Numbered from the stretch's first letter, positions 26,350 to 35,059 are shown. The stretch: 64,000 bases of DNA from Chitinophaga eiseniae (GCF_900167135.1 NZ_FUWZ01000003.1:186001-250000); one strand, 5' to 3'. The notes: a model not told the origin generated them from the letters alone. Made by a program: numbers and translations.

Positions 26350-27135
26350 CTATTGAATATTCTTGAATAACACCGGCGCCCCGCCATACAACGGCGTTTT
26401 ACCGTCCCATTTTTCGATAAACTGCTGCTGAATGAGCAACGGGGTGAGTGACTGTTGACGCAGGGCATTTGCCTTGGCTTCTGCCTCTGCCTGTACGATC
26501 ATCTTACGAGCGTTAGCCTCCGTGACACGCAGTTCATTCTCCGCCTGTATTGCCCGCTGCGTTGCGCTATTCTTTGAGTTAATTGCCTCTTCTATACTCT
26601 TAGGGTAGGTGATGCCACTGGTAAGCTGGTCCAGCTCAAAACCTTCCTTTCGTAGTTCGTCTCCCAACTGTTTCTGCACCGCAGCTTCGAAGCTCTCCCG
26701 ATTACTGATCATGCTATCAGTCGTGTATTTATTGAATTGGATGCGGAAAGCATCTTTTACATAGTTGAACAGCGTACCCTTTTGAATATCCTCTATATCC
26801 TTACGGTATTTCTTGAAGATCTCAGGCGACTTGCCTGCAATCACCCGGTAGGTAATGGTAGGATCTACGCCGAACTGGCTGCCGTCCTTTGCATTCACAT
26901 GGAAAGCCTCGTAGTCCGCTGTCTGGATAAAAATAGGAAACTCGTATACGCTTTGGGTGAATGGATTATACCACACACGGCCAGTAACCAGGGAAATATC
27001 CTGTACGCCCTTATCACTTCCGTATTGTTTTACCAGAATACCTTCATGGCCGGCGTCAATTCTCGTACACGAGAAACAGCCAACAATGCATGTCAATAAA
27101 AGGAGCACAGCCCCCACAATAACCGAACTTTTCAT
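26350..27135 (-). CDS. SPFH/band-7 membrane protein
   Basis: 261 residues. The N-terminal membrane segment (about 6-22) ends in IVGC, a possible lipobox. An SPFH (prohibitin/stomatin-like) domain spans about 30-190 (AGHEGILVKQYGS ... DPTITYRVI ... NRESFEAAVQKQL), then a charged coiled coil (AENELRVTEANARKMIVQAEAEAK). SPFH proteins form membrane rings or cages. In a phage it may modify the lysogen envelope or exclude other phages (inference). Expressed with promoter B. Confidence 0.82.
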   Translation of the reverse strand: MKSSVIVGAVLLLLTCIVGCFSCTRIDAGHEGILVKQYGSDKGVQDISLVTGRVWYNPFTQSVYEFPIFIQTADYEAFHVNAKDGSQFGVDPTITYRVIAGKSPEIFKKYRKDIEDIQKGTLFNYVKDAFRIQFNKYTTDSMISNRESFEAAVQKQLGDELRKEGFELDQLTSGITYPKSIEEAINSKNSATQRAIQAENELRVTEANARKMIVQAEAEAKANALRQQSLTPLLIQQQFIEKWDGKTPLYGGAPVLFKNIQ

Positions 27136-27317
27136 AATTTGATTTTAGTGATTATGTATTTGATTAGTAAATAATGCGCAATCAACAATAGGCACAGCAT
27201 AACAATACCGGCAAATACGGCCATGTCACTGCTTTCGGTAATGAGAGATGCTATTAAAGACCAACAATAAATGTCAGCCAAAGCCACCAGCGGAACGATA
27301 GGAAGAATCCATTTCAA
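27132..27317 (-). CDS. Two-TM small membrane protein
   Basis: 61 residues, two TM helices with a short loop (TESSDM). It overlaps the SPFH start by 4 bp and is the first gene after promoter B, so it may be an SPFH partner. Not recognised. Confidence 0.6.
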   Translation of the reverse strand: MKWILPIVPLVALADIYCWSLIASLITESSDMAVFAGIVMLCLLLIAHYLLIKYIITKIKL

Positions 27318-27371
27318 AATGAAGGGAATTGACTTTTTACCGGTGGGACGTATAATAAAAAAGCCATGAAG

Positions 27372-27420
27372 TTGACCACCTCACAGCTATACAAAATCAA
27401 TCGGCTCCCTTAGTGGTCAA
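27372..27420 (-). promoter_or_regulatory. 5'-terminal hairpin of promoter B transcript
   Basis: TTGACCAC (27372-27379) and GTGGTCAA (27413-27420) form a perfect 8-bp stem. On the minus strand the hairpin starts about 7 nt after the -7 box of promoter B, at the expected 5' end of the RNA. Confidence 0.45.
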
Positions 27421-27426
27421 TCAAAA

Positions 27427-27465
27427 CAAAATTACCTATTTGGTAACTAATTTCCAAATAGGTAA
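27427..27465 (-). promoter_or_regulatory. Late promoter B with paired TACC-N5-GGTA operators
   Basis: Minus-strand TTG (27457-27455) and TAATTTTG (27434-27427), 20 nt apart. Half-sites TACCTATTTGGTA (27433-27445) and TTCCAAATAGGTA (27452-27464) have centres 19 bp apart. Its flank and first half-site are identical to promoter A over about 20 bp. Confidence 0.68.
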
Positions 27466-27467
27466 CG

Positions 27468-27638
27468 CTATTTTTTTGCCTCAGTTTTTGGGACAAAGTT
27501 CTGCGCAATAAGAAGCAATATTTCCTGCTTCAGTACCATGCGCTGGCCCTCTTTACGGGCCTTCTTTATGCGGCAGTCTGTAGGCTCAATGGGGATGGCC
27601 TTGGCTATTGCGGCGTCCAGGCGTTCGTATGGTGTCAT
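27468..27638 (-). CDS. 56-residue hypothetical protein
   Basis: The ATG at 27636-27638 overlaps the stop of the upstream glycosyltransferase gene (ATGA), showing translational coupling. The product is charged and helical (MTPYERLDAAIAKAIPIEPT...), ending in KTEAKK with TAG at 27468-27470. Not recognised. Confidence 0.6.
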   Translation of the reverse strand: MTPYERLDAAIAKAIPIEPTDCRIKKARKEGQRMVLKQEILLLIAQNFVPKTEAKK

Positions 27639-28180
27639 TTGCGCAGATGTTTATCGTTAAAAGGATCTTCAGCCCACCCACGGTACCAGTGGTACAGATA
27701 TAACCCTTCAGCAATACCTATCCTGCCTCCTTTGGCCCGCAGCATGTTGCTGAAATGAGTGTCGAATGTTACACTATGCTCCCTAAACTTGACCATGTCC
27801 CAGGTGCGGCGCGGGAATAGTAGAAATAGGCCAGCAGCTACTCCTTGCAGCGTCCGCACACTGTCGTATTTCGTTTCGTACAGCTCCTTGGCTATGCCGG
27901 CATGGGACTGGATATTATGATCATTCGAGAACTGGCCATTGTGCAACTGGTTGGTGCCTCGCAGGCGGTTGGTCATACATCCGATCAGGTCAAAGTGCGC
28001 ACCGTATTTGCGTACTATATCTTCAATCTGTTGCCCCCACTTGCCTTCTGGGGTCAGGAAGATCGTGTCCCCATCCCGCAGGCATATCCAGTCATCTGGA
28101 CCAGCGCGCCGGCACTCTTCGTTATAAGCGCGGCCGATGTTCTTGTCCGTAGCGTAAGGGGTGCTGTACCATATTTTCAT
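27635..28180 (-). CDS. GT-A-fold glycosyltransferase-like protein
   Basis: 181 residues. A short GT-A-like domain has DGDT (about residues 37-40) in the place of the metal-binding DxD motif, and EHSVTFDTHFSNML downstream. It probably transfers a sugar from a nucleotide sugar. It heads a compact set with DUF3307, a second glycosyltransferase and a methyltransferase, all with 1-4 bp overlaps or gaps, pointing to one virion or host-surface glycosylation job. Confidence 0.65.
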   Translation of the reverse strand: MKIWYSTPYATDKNIGRAYNEECRRAGPDDWICLRDGDTIFLTPEGKWGQQIEDIVRKYGAHFDLIGCMTNRLRGTNQLHNGQFSNDHNIQSHAGIAKELYETKYDSVRTLQGVAAGLFLLFPRRTWDMVKFREHSVTFDTHFSNMLRAKGGRIGIAEGLYLYHWYRGWAEDPFNDKHLRK

Positions 28181-28545
28181 ATCAAGACCGAATAAATCCC
28201 TACAATAACAGTCGCGTGTAACAACTGATCAAATCCGAAGACATACCAATGATAAATATTTGCTGCATTACGCAGGGAAGGAAACCATACATTCAGCCGC
28301 CCCTTCAGTATATCAATGATCATGTGCGTAACCGCCTGGAACGCAAATACTGCCAATGCCGGCAATGTGCCATAAAACCACAGCGTGATAAATCCCATCA
28401 ATACACCATGAACAGCACCATGCAAAGCGATCGGCAATACTGGTGATCCAGTGGCTTTAGCCTTTAACATAAACGGCCTCGAAAGGTGGGTATAATCTCC
28501 TAAAAAGTGAGCCACAAATAACAACATCAAATAAACCTCTTTCAT
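28177..28545 (-). CDS. DUF3307-like integral membrane protein
   Basis: 122 residues with about four TM helices and conserved polar residues (HFLGDYTHLSRPFMLKAK, HGAVHG, HMIIDILKG), matching the DUF3307 plan found in phages and mobile elements. Function unknown. It sits between two glycosyltransferase genes. Confidence 0.7.
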   Translation of the reverse strand: MKEVYLMLLFVAHFLGDYTHLSRPFMLKAKATGSPVLPIALHGAVHGVLMGFITLWFYGTLPALAVFAFQAVTHMIIDILKGRLNVWFPSLRNAANIYHWYVFGFDQLLHATVIVGIYSVLI

Positions 28546-28546
28546 A

Positions 28547-29998
28547 TCATTTATGTTTAAAGTAAGAATAACTGTTTCGCTCGTCTCCTTTGAACTTCGT
28601 ATTCACCTGCCGGCCATGCTGGAACTTCCCTGTAAAGTTGATATACAGGATATAGTTGAACATAGCCATGTCTGTGTAGTCACCTGCCGGCTTCTTCTGC
28701 GTATGCTCCGCTTCTTTGGCGAAGACGTAGCAGTCAATCAGTTGGCGCATGAACTCGATCAGGCGGTCCACAGATCCGCCAATGATACCAGCGTTAAGCA
28801 GCTGATGACGGCCGTATCGGGTGAACAGCTCATTAAACACCGGGTTGCGGTGGTTGTCTTTGAGCCATTTACAATCCACCTGTTCGTCTTCATCGCCAAC
28901 ATGCAGGGAGTCGCCCAGATTTGTCCAATCCGGCTCGTTCAGCACTTCCACGTCGGTAGCATCAATGCAAAAGGCGTTAGCGTATAAATGCCGATTTTGC
29001 ATCAGGAACTGCCGGTAAAGAATCCACCGGTTGAAATACGGGTTTATCGCTGTGGAGACCTTTACAAACTCCACTTTCCCTTCTATTCCCGATTCAAAGC
29101 AGTCCGTCAGGACCACGAGCCGGGTATTCTTCAGGGAAGCTATCAACGGCGCTAAATCGGCCTTGTTTGGCGTCCATTTGCCGCGGCCGTTCTGTGTATC
29201 GGTAACGTTGGTGAGATAGCAGGTAAGGAAGATGTTTTCTTTGGGGTAGAATGGTACAAAATCGGCGCTGAAACGCCGCTGCTGGTAAAGTTCCTGATTC
29301 TTTGCGATCATTGCTGAACGATCTTGTCCACCTACCGTTGTCTTTACCTGCCGGTGCTCATCCATAGAATATATGTATTCGGAGCTGCCCACAACATCCA
29401 TAAACCGGAAGGAGGTAAGTCCAGCCATGAAAATACGGTCGGACCATGACGGATGCTCCCATCCCCATTTCCCAAACACCGGGTCCATGCCGCCTACCTT
29501 ATCCAGCACTTCCCGGCTGCAGTAGATCATACAGCCACGGACATGAGAATAAGCGATAATTTCACTGTCCCGGTAAAGCTCGATCGTATCGTTCATTTTA
29601 GGGCCGCTGGCAAAGTCCTTGAAAATATAATTCAGGTGGGGTTCTTTGCTGTTTATGTATGGCAATTCCCATCCTTGTTTAATGGGATAGCAGTCATCGT
29701 CGAAGAGGAAAAAGTGATCACATCCGGCTTTATATAGCAGTTCAAGGCACTTATTCTTCGCCTGGGCGATGCCTACATTCTTTGCAAACCGGTATGTTGC
29801 GCCTTTTGCCGGCTGATCACTGGCATCGTCAACCAAGACAATTTCAGCGCCAGATGGAGCCATGGTACGGATCTTGGCCATAGTACCTGGAAAAATTTCC
29901 GGCCGGTTATGGGTAGTTACGCCAATCCCCACCTTATAGGCGCGTGCCGGCTTTATATCGGAAAGTATCTGTATTGCCTGATTGATTTGGTCCATCAT
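28547..29998 (-). CDS. Two-domain glycosyltransferase
   Basis: 483 residues. The N-terminal GT2-type domain (about 18-240) has VGIGVTTHNRPEIF, VLVDDASDQP, the metal motif FLFDDDCYP and GGMDPVFGKWGWEH. The C-terminal part (about 255-480, FYPKENIFLTCYLTN ... AFCIDATDVEVLN ... GIIGGSVDRLIEFM) looks like a second, different transferase domain. Such fusions can build a two-sugar unit. The likely acceptor is a virion protein or surface glycan (inference). Confidence 0.72.
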   Translation of the reverse strand: MMDQINQAIQILSDIKPARAYKVGIGVTTHNRPEIFPGTMAKIRTMAPSGAEIVLVDDASDQPAKGATYRFAKNVGIAQAKNKCLELLYKAGCDHFFLFDDDCYPIKQGWELPYINSKEPHLNYIFKDFASGPKMNDTIELYRDSEIIAYSHVRGCMIYCSREVLDKVGGMDPVFGKWGWEHPSWSDRIFMAGLTSFRFMDVVGSSEYIYSMDEHRQVKTTVGGQDRSAMIAKNQELYQQRRFSADFVPFYPKENIFLTCYLTNVTDTQNGRGKWTPNKADLAPLIASLKNTRLVVLTDCFESGIEGKVEFVKVSTAINPYFNRWILYRQFLMQNRHLYANAFCIDATDVEVLNEPDWTNLGDSLHVGDEDEQVDCKWLKDNHRNPVFNELFTRYGRHQLLNAGIIGGSVDRLIEFMRQLIDCYVFAKEAEHTQKKPAGDYTDMAMFNYILYINFTGKFQHGRQVNTKFKGDERNSYSYFKHK

Positions 29999-30627
29999 GC
30001 TTTCTTGATTATGATCAGGTCTTCATAAAAGTGGATGAACCCAATATCATACGGTTGGTGATATTGCTCATGAAAGAATGCCTTGTTTACCTGGTGGGCT
30101 AATTCGGTAAAATATTCCATTGCTGTGCCAGTAGATATGCTGGATTTGGGCACAGGAATGCTACAGCTGTCGGCATAATAAGGATCGTAACTGCTGTGTG
30201 TATCTTCTACAATGTATAATCCTCCTGACTCAAGCACAGGCCATAGTAATTCAAACGTTTTTATAATGTCCTGATTGTAATGACTACCATCATCTATTAT
30301 TGCATCCCACCTGGTATTCAATTCATAATAAGTATCCAGACTAGCCTGTGGGCCACAAACAAACCTTACACCATCAGGTATATTTTCCTTTTGGTGTATA
30401 TCCACAACCGTAAGCTCCAGTCCCGGCGCCCACTCTTTCCACATTCGCGCTGATTCCCCGCCGGCATTAGGATCTTCATAGCCTCCGTAGCCAATCTCCA
30501 ACATACGATATCCCTTTAGTGATGGAACAAGGGACAAATAAAAATCGTATATGCGGCAGTAGTTATGGTGTAAACTGCTTTTGTCACATCCGTGCTTAAT
30601 CGCTATCTGATCTAAATTTAAACTCAT
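29995..30627 (-). CDS. Class I SAM-dependent methyltransferase
   Basis: 210 residues. Motif I is RMLEIGYGG, followed by ELTVVDIHQK (acidic residue binding SAM ribose) and WDAIIDDGSHYNQD, then LYIVEDTHSSY. Similar enzymes methylate sugars and often sit with glycosyltransferases. The 4-bp overlap with the downstream GT gene supports a shared role. Confidence 0.75.
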   Translation of the reverse strand: MSLNLDQIAIKHGCDKSSLHHNYCRIYDFYLSLVPSLKGYRMLEIGYGGYEDPNAGGESARMWKEWAPGLELTVVDIHQKENIPDGVRFVCGPQASLDTYYELNTRWDAIIDDGSHYNQDIIKTFELLWPVLESGGLYIVEDTHSSYDPYYADSCSIPVPKSSISTGTAMEYFTELAHQVNKAFFHEQYHQPYDIGFIHFYEDLIIIKKA

Positions 30628-30686
30628 ATAAATACTATCTAAACAAGAAATGAAAAATCGTCACCGTATAAACAAACAAAAAAGTA

Positions 30687-32105
30687 TCACCCGTAGGGAT
30701 TTTCATCTGGCGGCACTTCCGGCACCGGCATGGCCAATTCTTCCAGCATCGAAATATTCGTCGGCGCCCAAACCTTGTCCATGAGCGGATCTGTGCTACG
30801 GCCAAACTTCTTCAGCTCCCGGCGCTCATTGGGGGTAATCTCCCAGGATTTTTCCAGCCACTCAGTAAGGGCCTTCATGTCCTGCTGCAACACTGGGATA
30901 TTGGAAAAGTCGGCGTCGATGAAATAATCTCCGGTATTGCCGAAGTCTGGTAACAGAAATGCATTGAGAGCATCCCGCATTTTGATGACCATAGGTATAA
31001 CGCCATCTGTATATGCCGCTTTATAGAACTGCTCCATGTTGGCCATAGTTGCATGTTCATTATCGTTGAAGATCGCGGAAGGCATTTTGAAGATGCGGCA
31101 TAGCTTCCTAAAGGTCATTGCCCCGGATTCGATCAGATCGAGATCAGCGGGTGATAATCCGGTCTGGATATACCCCAGCTTACCGGCAGAAAATAGGATC
31201 TTCCCCCGGTTCTTGTTGCCCCATGTTTCAGTCTCCCACTTTTTTTTCAGGGCGCCAACCTGGGACATACTTTGTTCATCGGGGGTGATATTTTCGTTGT
31301 AAATCATCCCGGCGGGCCCACCATGTTGGAACTGTGCTGTCGCGCTATCCTCTTCACTGTCGCTTCTGGCCAACGTCTTGGCGCCAGCACGGAGCGGCGG
31401 CATACCCATCAAATGGGAGCCATCTGGCTGGTAATCAGGGTTGAAGTACTTCACATGGATTATCTCTTCCTTCCTTAGTCCCATTTCTCCCCACAGGAAG
31501 AACATATATCCAGCAGCTGAAACAGGGAACGTTCCACTGGGCACAATCGTCATGTATTGAGAAGGGAGCGTGTGGAGTGATCGCGGTTTGTCGGCATTGG
31601 CCCCCATTCCAAGCGTCTGTTTCCAGATGTAAATGTTCCCGGTGGTATCCAGGAAACCGTAGCACTTTTCAAGCCATTCGCTCTGACTTTCGTCCGGATT
31701 GGGCCGGGCAAGTAGTTTACTTACCGGGTCGCTTTCGTCTACTTCTTCCAAGGCCTTGGTCTTTATCAGCTGCGCTTTCATTAACGCCTCTACGGTGCTG
31801 ATATCGCCTGACATGAGGGATTTATATTCCCGCAGGTGCTTCCGGCCCTCTGTCCCTTTGATTTTGTAAACGTAGAACGGAATACCGGCAGCCATCTGGG
31901 CTTTACGCGATATAATGCTGAATACATCAGCGTTACTCACATATCCCTTTTCTACAGCCGCTTTCTGATCTATTTTAGGATAGATGGGGACTACCGGTAA
32001 CCATGTAGGCCCCCTTTGGTCGATCCACTGCTGAACATAGGCGTTCAGCATATTCTGTACATCTTTCGGCGATGGGCCTAAAAGACGGCTTAATAAATTT
32101 GCCAA
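30687..32105 (-). CDS. Portal protein, HK97 type
   Basis: 472 residues. Characteristic stretches are YVSNADVFSIISRKAQMAAGIPFYVYK, LLARPNPDESQSEWLEKCYG, GNIYIWKQ, EEIIHVKYFNPD and FKMPSAIFNDNEHATMANMEQ. It forms the dodecameric ring for DNA passage. It overlaps the large terminase gene by 16 bp. Confidence 0.88.
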   Translation of the reverse strand: MANLLSRLLGPSPKDVQNMLNAYVQQWIDQRGPTWLPVVPIYPKIDQKAAVEKGYVSNADVFSIISRKAQMAAGIPFYVYKIKGTEGRKHLREYKSLMSGDISTVEALMKAQLIKTKALEEVDESDPVSKLLARPNPDESQSEWLEKCYGFLDTTGNIYIWKQTLGMGANADKPRSLHTLPSQYMTIVPSGTFPVSAAGYMFFLWGEMGLRKEEIIHVKYFNPDYQPDGSHLMGMPPLRAGAKTLARSDSEEDSATAQFQHGGPAGMIYNENITPDEQSMSQVGALKKKWETETWGNKNRGKILFSAGKLGYIQTGLSPADLDLIESGAMTFRKLCRIFKMPSAIFNDNEHATMANMEQFYKAAYTDGVIPMVIKMRDALNAFLLPDFGNTGDYFIDADFSNIPVLQQDMKALTEWLEKSWEITPNERRELKKFGRSTDPLMDKVWAPTNISMLEELAMPVPEVPPDENPYG

Positions 32106-33502
32106 TTCATTTTCGGTTTCAATTCGAAAAACATCCTCATCATTAGCGTATCCGAATAATCTGGCGATCTGCCTAACAGGTCTTTAACTTCGTCCTTGGG
32201 CACCACTTCGAGCTTTTTGTCATTGTCAACTTCACGTTTTTTCACTTGCTCCAGCTCTTCTATAAGTGCCTCTTTTATCTCTGTGTCTTCGCATGAAACG
32301 AAGATCTTGTGATCATTTATTCGCTCAGCCAGCATGTAGTAGCACTGGCTTTTCAGGTTCTTATAATTCTCCTGCTCCTGGGTAACCGGATTAGGCAACG
32401 GTGAACTATTATTCACAAACCCCTGGCAGCGCAGTTTATCTACTACCCCACCACCGACACCGTCTTCATCCACAATTACGGAACTAATTGGTATACCGTG
32501 CCGGTTGCGGATCTTCTCGATTTCGTCTGCAACTTTTGTGGTACGCTGTTGTTTGAGGACGACAATGTCTATCACACGCAGTCCATTCCACACCATTATT
32601 ACAGACCGGTCAGAGCCAAAGCGGGCCACATCGGCTGTTATATACTTTTTACCCTCTACAACAAAGCCATTGCTGAATATATCAGTAATGGCGTCGTATG
32701 TCATCAGGGCGTTATCGTCATCGTCGTAGTCGAAATTGCCGTACAGAAGGCGTTGTTTCTTAACCTTATCAACGATCTTGTGCAGCTTGTCAATGTAGCC
32801 GGCATCTATAAAGGGATTGTCCTGGACAAGAGCCTGCAGGAAGCGTTTGTGTTTTGGCAATATGCCGGCTTTAAACGGTTTCCAAAACTCAGTGTGACAC
32901 CAGTTCTTTTTCGGGTTCAGGGTAACGAATATCTTACCCATGATACCGTACTTTTCATTCAGCTGCCGGCCGACGCGGGATTTCAGCGTATCGTATGCGC
33001 CAAAATTAACCTCACCACCCTCTTCAATCCAGCCACCTGTGTACTCTACAGAACCATAACGCTCGTACAACGGGTCACGGGGTACATACTTGAGGTCCAG
33101 AAAGTCAATTCGGCTACCATTCGGGAAATGGATATAGTGATCCTGGCCATTGTAAAACCAGTCTTCACCCTGTTTCAGCCCGTATTTCCTGGCCAGCTTG
33201 AGAAAGGTCTGATAGGTTGACTCCCGCAGGCGCTTCAGTTCTTCCCTACCAATAAACCACCTGGTTCCCGGATAGGCGAGACACATAAAAAGCAGCCAAA
33301 GGCAACCCGTCCATGATTTTGCACCACCAGCAGCGCCGCCGTAGGCAAATTCCTCTGTTTCACTGTCAGTAAGTATGTAAAGAGCTTCTTCTTGCTTTTG
33401 GTGCAGCTTCCCTTTGTCCGAAACGAACATGCGAAACTGCCTACGTTTAAACAGCTCTGTCAGCACTGTGGCCCGCGGTATTGATAACAATGACTTAGCC
33501 AC
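32090..33502 (-). CDS. terL: Terminase large subunit
   Basis: 470 residues. ATPase domain: Walker A GGAAGGAKS (55-63) and Walker B-like GGWIEEGGEV. Nuclease domain: ITADVARFGSDRSVIMVWNG and IVDEDGVGGGVVDKL. It pumps and cuts DNA during packaging. It lies 1 bp after the small subunit gene. Confidence 0.92.
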   Translation of the reverse strand: MAKSLLSIPRATVLTELFKRRQFRMFVSDKGKLHQKQEEALYILTDSETEEFAYGGAAGGAKSWTGCLWLLFMCLAYPGTRWFIGREELKRLRESTYQTFLKLARKYGLKQGEDWFYNGQDHYIHFPNGSRIDFLDLKYVPRDPLYERYGSVEYTGGWIEEGGEVNFGAYDTLKSRVGRQLNEKYGIMGKIFVTLNPKKNWCHTEFWKPFKAGILPKHKRFLQALVQDNPFIDAGYIDKLHKIVDKVKKQRLLYGNFDYDDDDNALMTYDAITDIFSNGFVVEGKKYITADVARFGSDRSVIMVWNGLRVIDIVVLKQQRTTKVADEIEKIRNRHGIPISSVIVDEDGVGGGVVDKLRCQGFVNNSSPLPNPVTQEQENYKNLKSQCYYMLAERINDHKIFVSCEDTEIKEALIEELEQVKKREVDNDKKLEVVPKDEVKDLLGRSPDYSDTLMMRMFFELKPKMNWQIY

Positions 33503-33503
33503 A

Positions 33504-34001
33504 CTACCCCTCTCCTGCCATCTTTTGCTGAATCCTCGCTATATCAGCCAAATCCTCGTCACTCAGATTACTCACATCCAACTTGCCGATCCTTTCACCT
33601 TTAGAGGTCAAATCAGACTTTTCTACCAGCCCGAGATCCCTGGCTATAACTGAGGCATTAAACAGGCCCACAGCGGCTCCTTCGTACTTCTGCGTGTAAA
33701 TAATATTGCGTATGCGCGTAACGATTTCGGAAAAACCTTCTTTCTCTTGGTAATTGTCCAATAACTCATCGTCGCATTCCAGGTACAAGCAGAGCGCTTT
33801 GATAGTGTAAGGCCGGGGCACCTTACGGTAAACCTCCTCTGCGTCTTTCCCTACAAAGTCATGCTTCTCCCATGGATGATCATCACACCACTCGAAGTAC
33901 TCCGTTGCTGCTTCCCATAATAATTCCGGGGAAGAGAATATTAAATCCCTCCCGTGCTTGCTGCGCAATTTCCAGAACTGGTTTCCTATTGGAGCTGCCA
34001 T
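33504..34001 (-). CDS. terS: Terminase small subunit
   Basis: 165 residues. PIGNQFWKLRSKHGRDLIFSS and PYTIKALCLYLECDDELL (HTH) with a C-terminal charged segment match Bacteroidota phage small terminases, which recognise the packaging site. It directly precedes the large subunit. Confidence 0.82.
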   Translation of the reverse strand: MAAPIGNQFWKLRSKHGRDLIFSSPELLWEAATEYFEWCDDHPWEKHDFVGKDAEEVYRKVPRPYTIKALCLYLECDDELLDNYQEKEGFSEIVTRIRNIIYTQKYEGAAVGLFNASVIARDLGLVEKSDLTSKGERIGKLDVSNLSDEDLADIARIQQKMAGEG

Positions 34002-34004
34002 GGC

Positions 34005-34250
34005 CTACCCCCTCATTATCAGCTTGTGGGAATACCGACCCCCACCTTCCGGGGAGGCGTTTTCAACTATGAGGCAGTCTAACCAGCCATTCGTGTCCGA
34101 AAGGCCCAGTTCTTTTGCTGCTTCCAGCTCCTTAATAAACGCGTCGATTTTGATAGAGAGAGTGATGTCTGTCTGAGACACCCCCGTGGGAGAATCGGGC
34201 CGTTTTGCCCAGCGTAGATAACACGCCTTTAATCTTTTCGTAGTGGACAT
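34005..34250 (-). CDS. Hypothetical protein upstream of terminase genes
   Basis: 81 residues from the ATG at 34250 (MSTTKRLKACYLRWAKRPDS...). A longer in-frame reading to 34295 would enter the leader of promoter C. First gene of the packaging operon, not recognised. Its place suggests a packaging or DNA-binding accessory. Confidence 0.55.
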   Translation of the reverse strand: MSTTKRLKACYLRWAKRPDSPTGVSQTDITLSIKIDAFIKELEAAKELGLSDTNGWLDCLIVENASPEGGGRYSHKLIMRG

Positions 34251-34325
34251 CCTATAAGTATAGATCCATTGTATCACAAACCAATCAGGCCCCAAAAGGC
34301 ATATCTTACTCCAAAGATAGTAAAA

Positions 34326-34358
34326 TTACCGAAATGGTAATAAAATACCTATTCGGTA
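34326..34358 (-). promoter_or_regulatory. Operator pair C (TACC-N5-GGTA) upstream of packaging genes
   Basis: Half-sites TACCGAAATGGTA (34327-34339) and TACCTATTCGGTA (34346-34358) have centres 19 bp apart, exactly as in promoters A and B. On the minus strand TAATTTTA overlaps the inner half-site and TATCTTTG follows closely. The -33 TTG is lacking, so this promoter may need an activator. Confidence 0.62.
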
Positions 34359-34370
34359 TCAATCACGGCA

Positions 34371-34395
34371 AAAAAAACCGGCATATGGCCGGTGT
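34371..34395 (-). terminator. Intrinsic terminator
   Basis: On the minus strand ACCGGC, a short loop and GCCGGT are followed by a T run (A-run 34371-34378 on plus). It ends the transcript of the gene at 34399-34611 and insulates operator C. Confidence 0.7.
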
Positions 34396-34398
34396 TGA

Positions 34399-34611
34399 TT
34401 AGGATTCGAGTTGTTTTTTAAAGCGGAGCCCCATTCGGGTTGGCTTGAAAAAGGCAATGCCTCCTTCACCCGTAAATTCGATTGTGATCAACCCTTTCTC
34501 TTCGAATTTCTCGTAAAGGGGGATCTTGGGGTTGTCTGGCCTCATGTTGTCCAATGTTCCGACTCCGTCTTCAGGGAAATTCAAAATCTCATTTTTGATT
34601 AGATTATTCAT
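34399..34611 (-). CDS. Hypothetical small protein
   Basis: 70 residues (MNNLIKNEILNFPEDGVG...), with a C-terminal winged-helix-like beta hairpin (GLITIEFTGEGGIAFFKPTRMG). Possibly DNA-binding. It is followed at once by a terminator, so it is a monocistronic or terminal gene. Confidence 0.6.
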   Translation of the reverse strand: MNNLIKNEILNFPEDGVGTLDNMRPDNPKIPLYEKFEEKGLITIEFTGEGGIAFFKPTRMGLRFKKQLES

Positions 34612-34681
34612 TTTAAATACTTTGCGGCACTAATGCCTGGTTAACAATACCACAAAGTTAGTCACCAATGTTGTTCCCAAA

Positions 34682-35059
34682 TCATAATTTCGCCCTTATC
34701 TCTTTCAGCAGCTCATAGATCCCCTCCAAAGTCACCCCCTCAGCAGGCACCTTCCCGGCAGGTTTATCCTTTCCGCGAATCACATAACCAATGTCATATC
34801 CAAATTTATCACAAAGGTTCATTATATCCTCAACCCCTGGCGTCCTGGTACCGTCCCGGAAGTTATTAACCGATGCCCGTCGTAGCCCGATCATTTCGCA
34901 GAACTCCTTATGTGTGATGCCCTTTTCTCGGCTCAATTCCTCAAATACCTCATCATAGACTGCCAAGTATCGGCGCCGGAGACCAACTTTAAAATCCTCT
35001 CCTTTTTTCAAATCTAAATATTGTAATTTTAACACAAATAAACTTTTCAGCCATGCCAT
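34682..35059 (-). CDS. XRE-family regulator
   Basis: Up to 125 residues. The HTH lies in ITHKEFCEMIGLRRASVNNFRDGTRTP, followed by a LCDKFGYDI helix and a C-terminal dimer helix. The ATG at 35059 overlaps the start of the divergent gene at 35053, so the real start is probably an internal GTG or TTG nearer 35030. It neighbours operator C and is a candidate binder of the TACC-N5-GGTA sites (inference). Confidence 0.72.
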   Translation of the reverse strand: MAWLKSLFVLKLQYLDLKKGEDFKVGLRRRYLAVYDEVFEELSREKGITHKEFCEMIGLRRASVNNFRDGTRTPGVEDIMNLCDKFGYDIGYVIRGKDKPAGKVPAEGVTLEGIYELLKEIRAKL

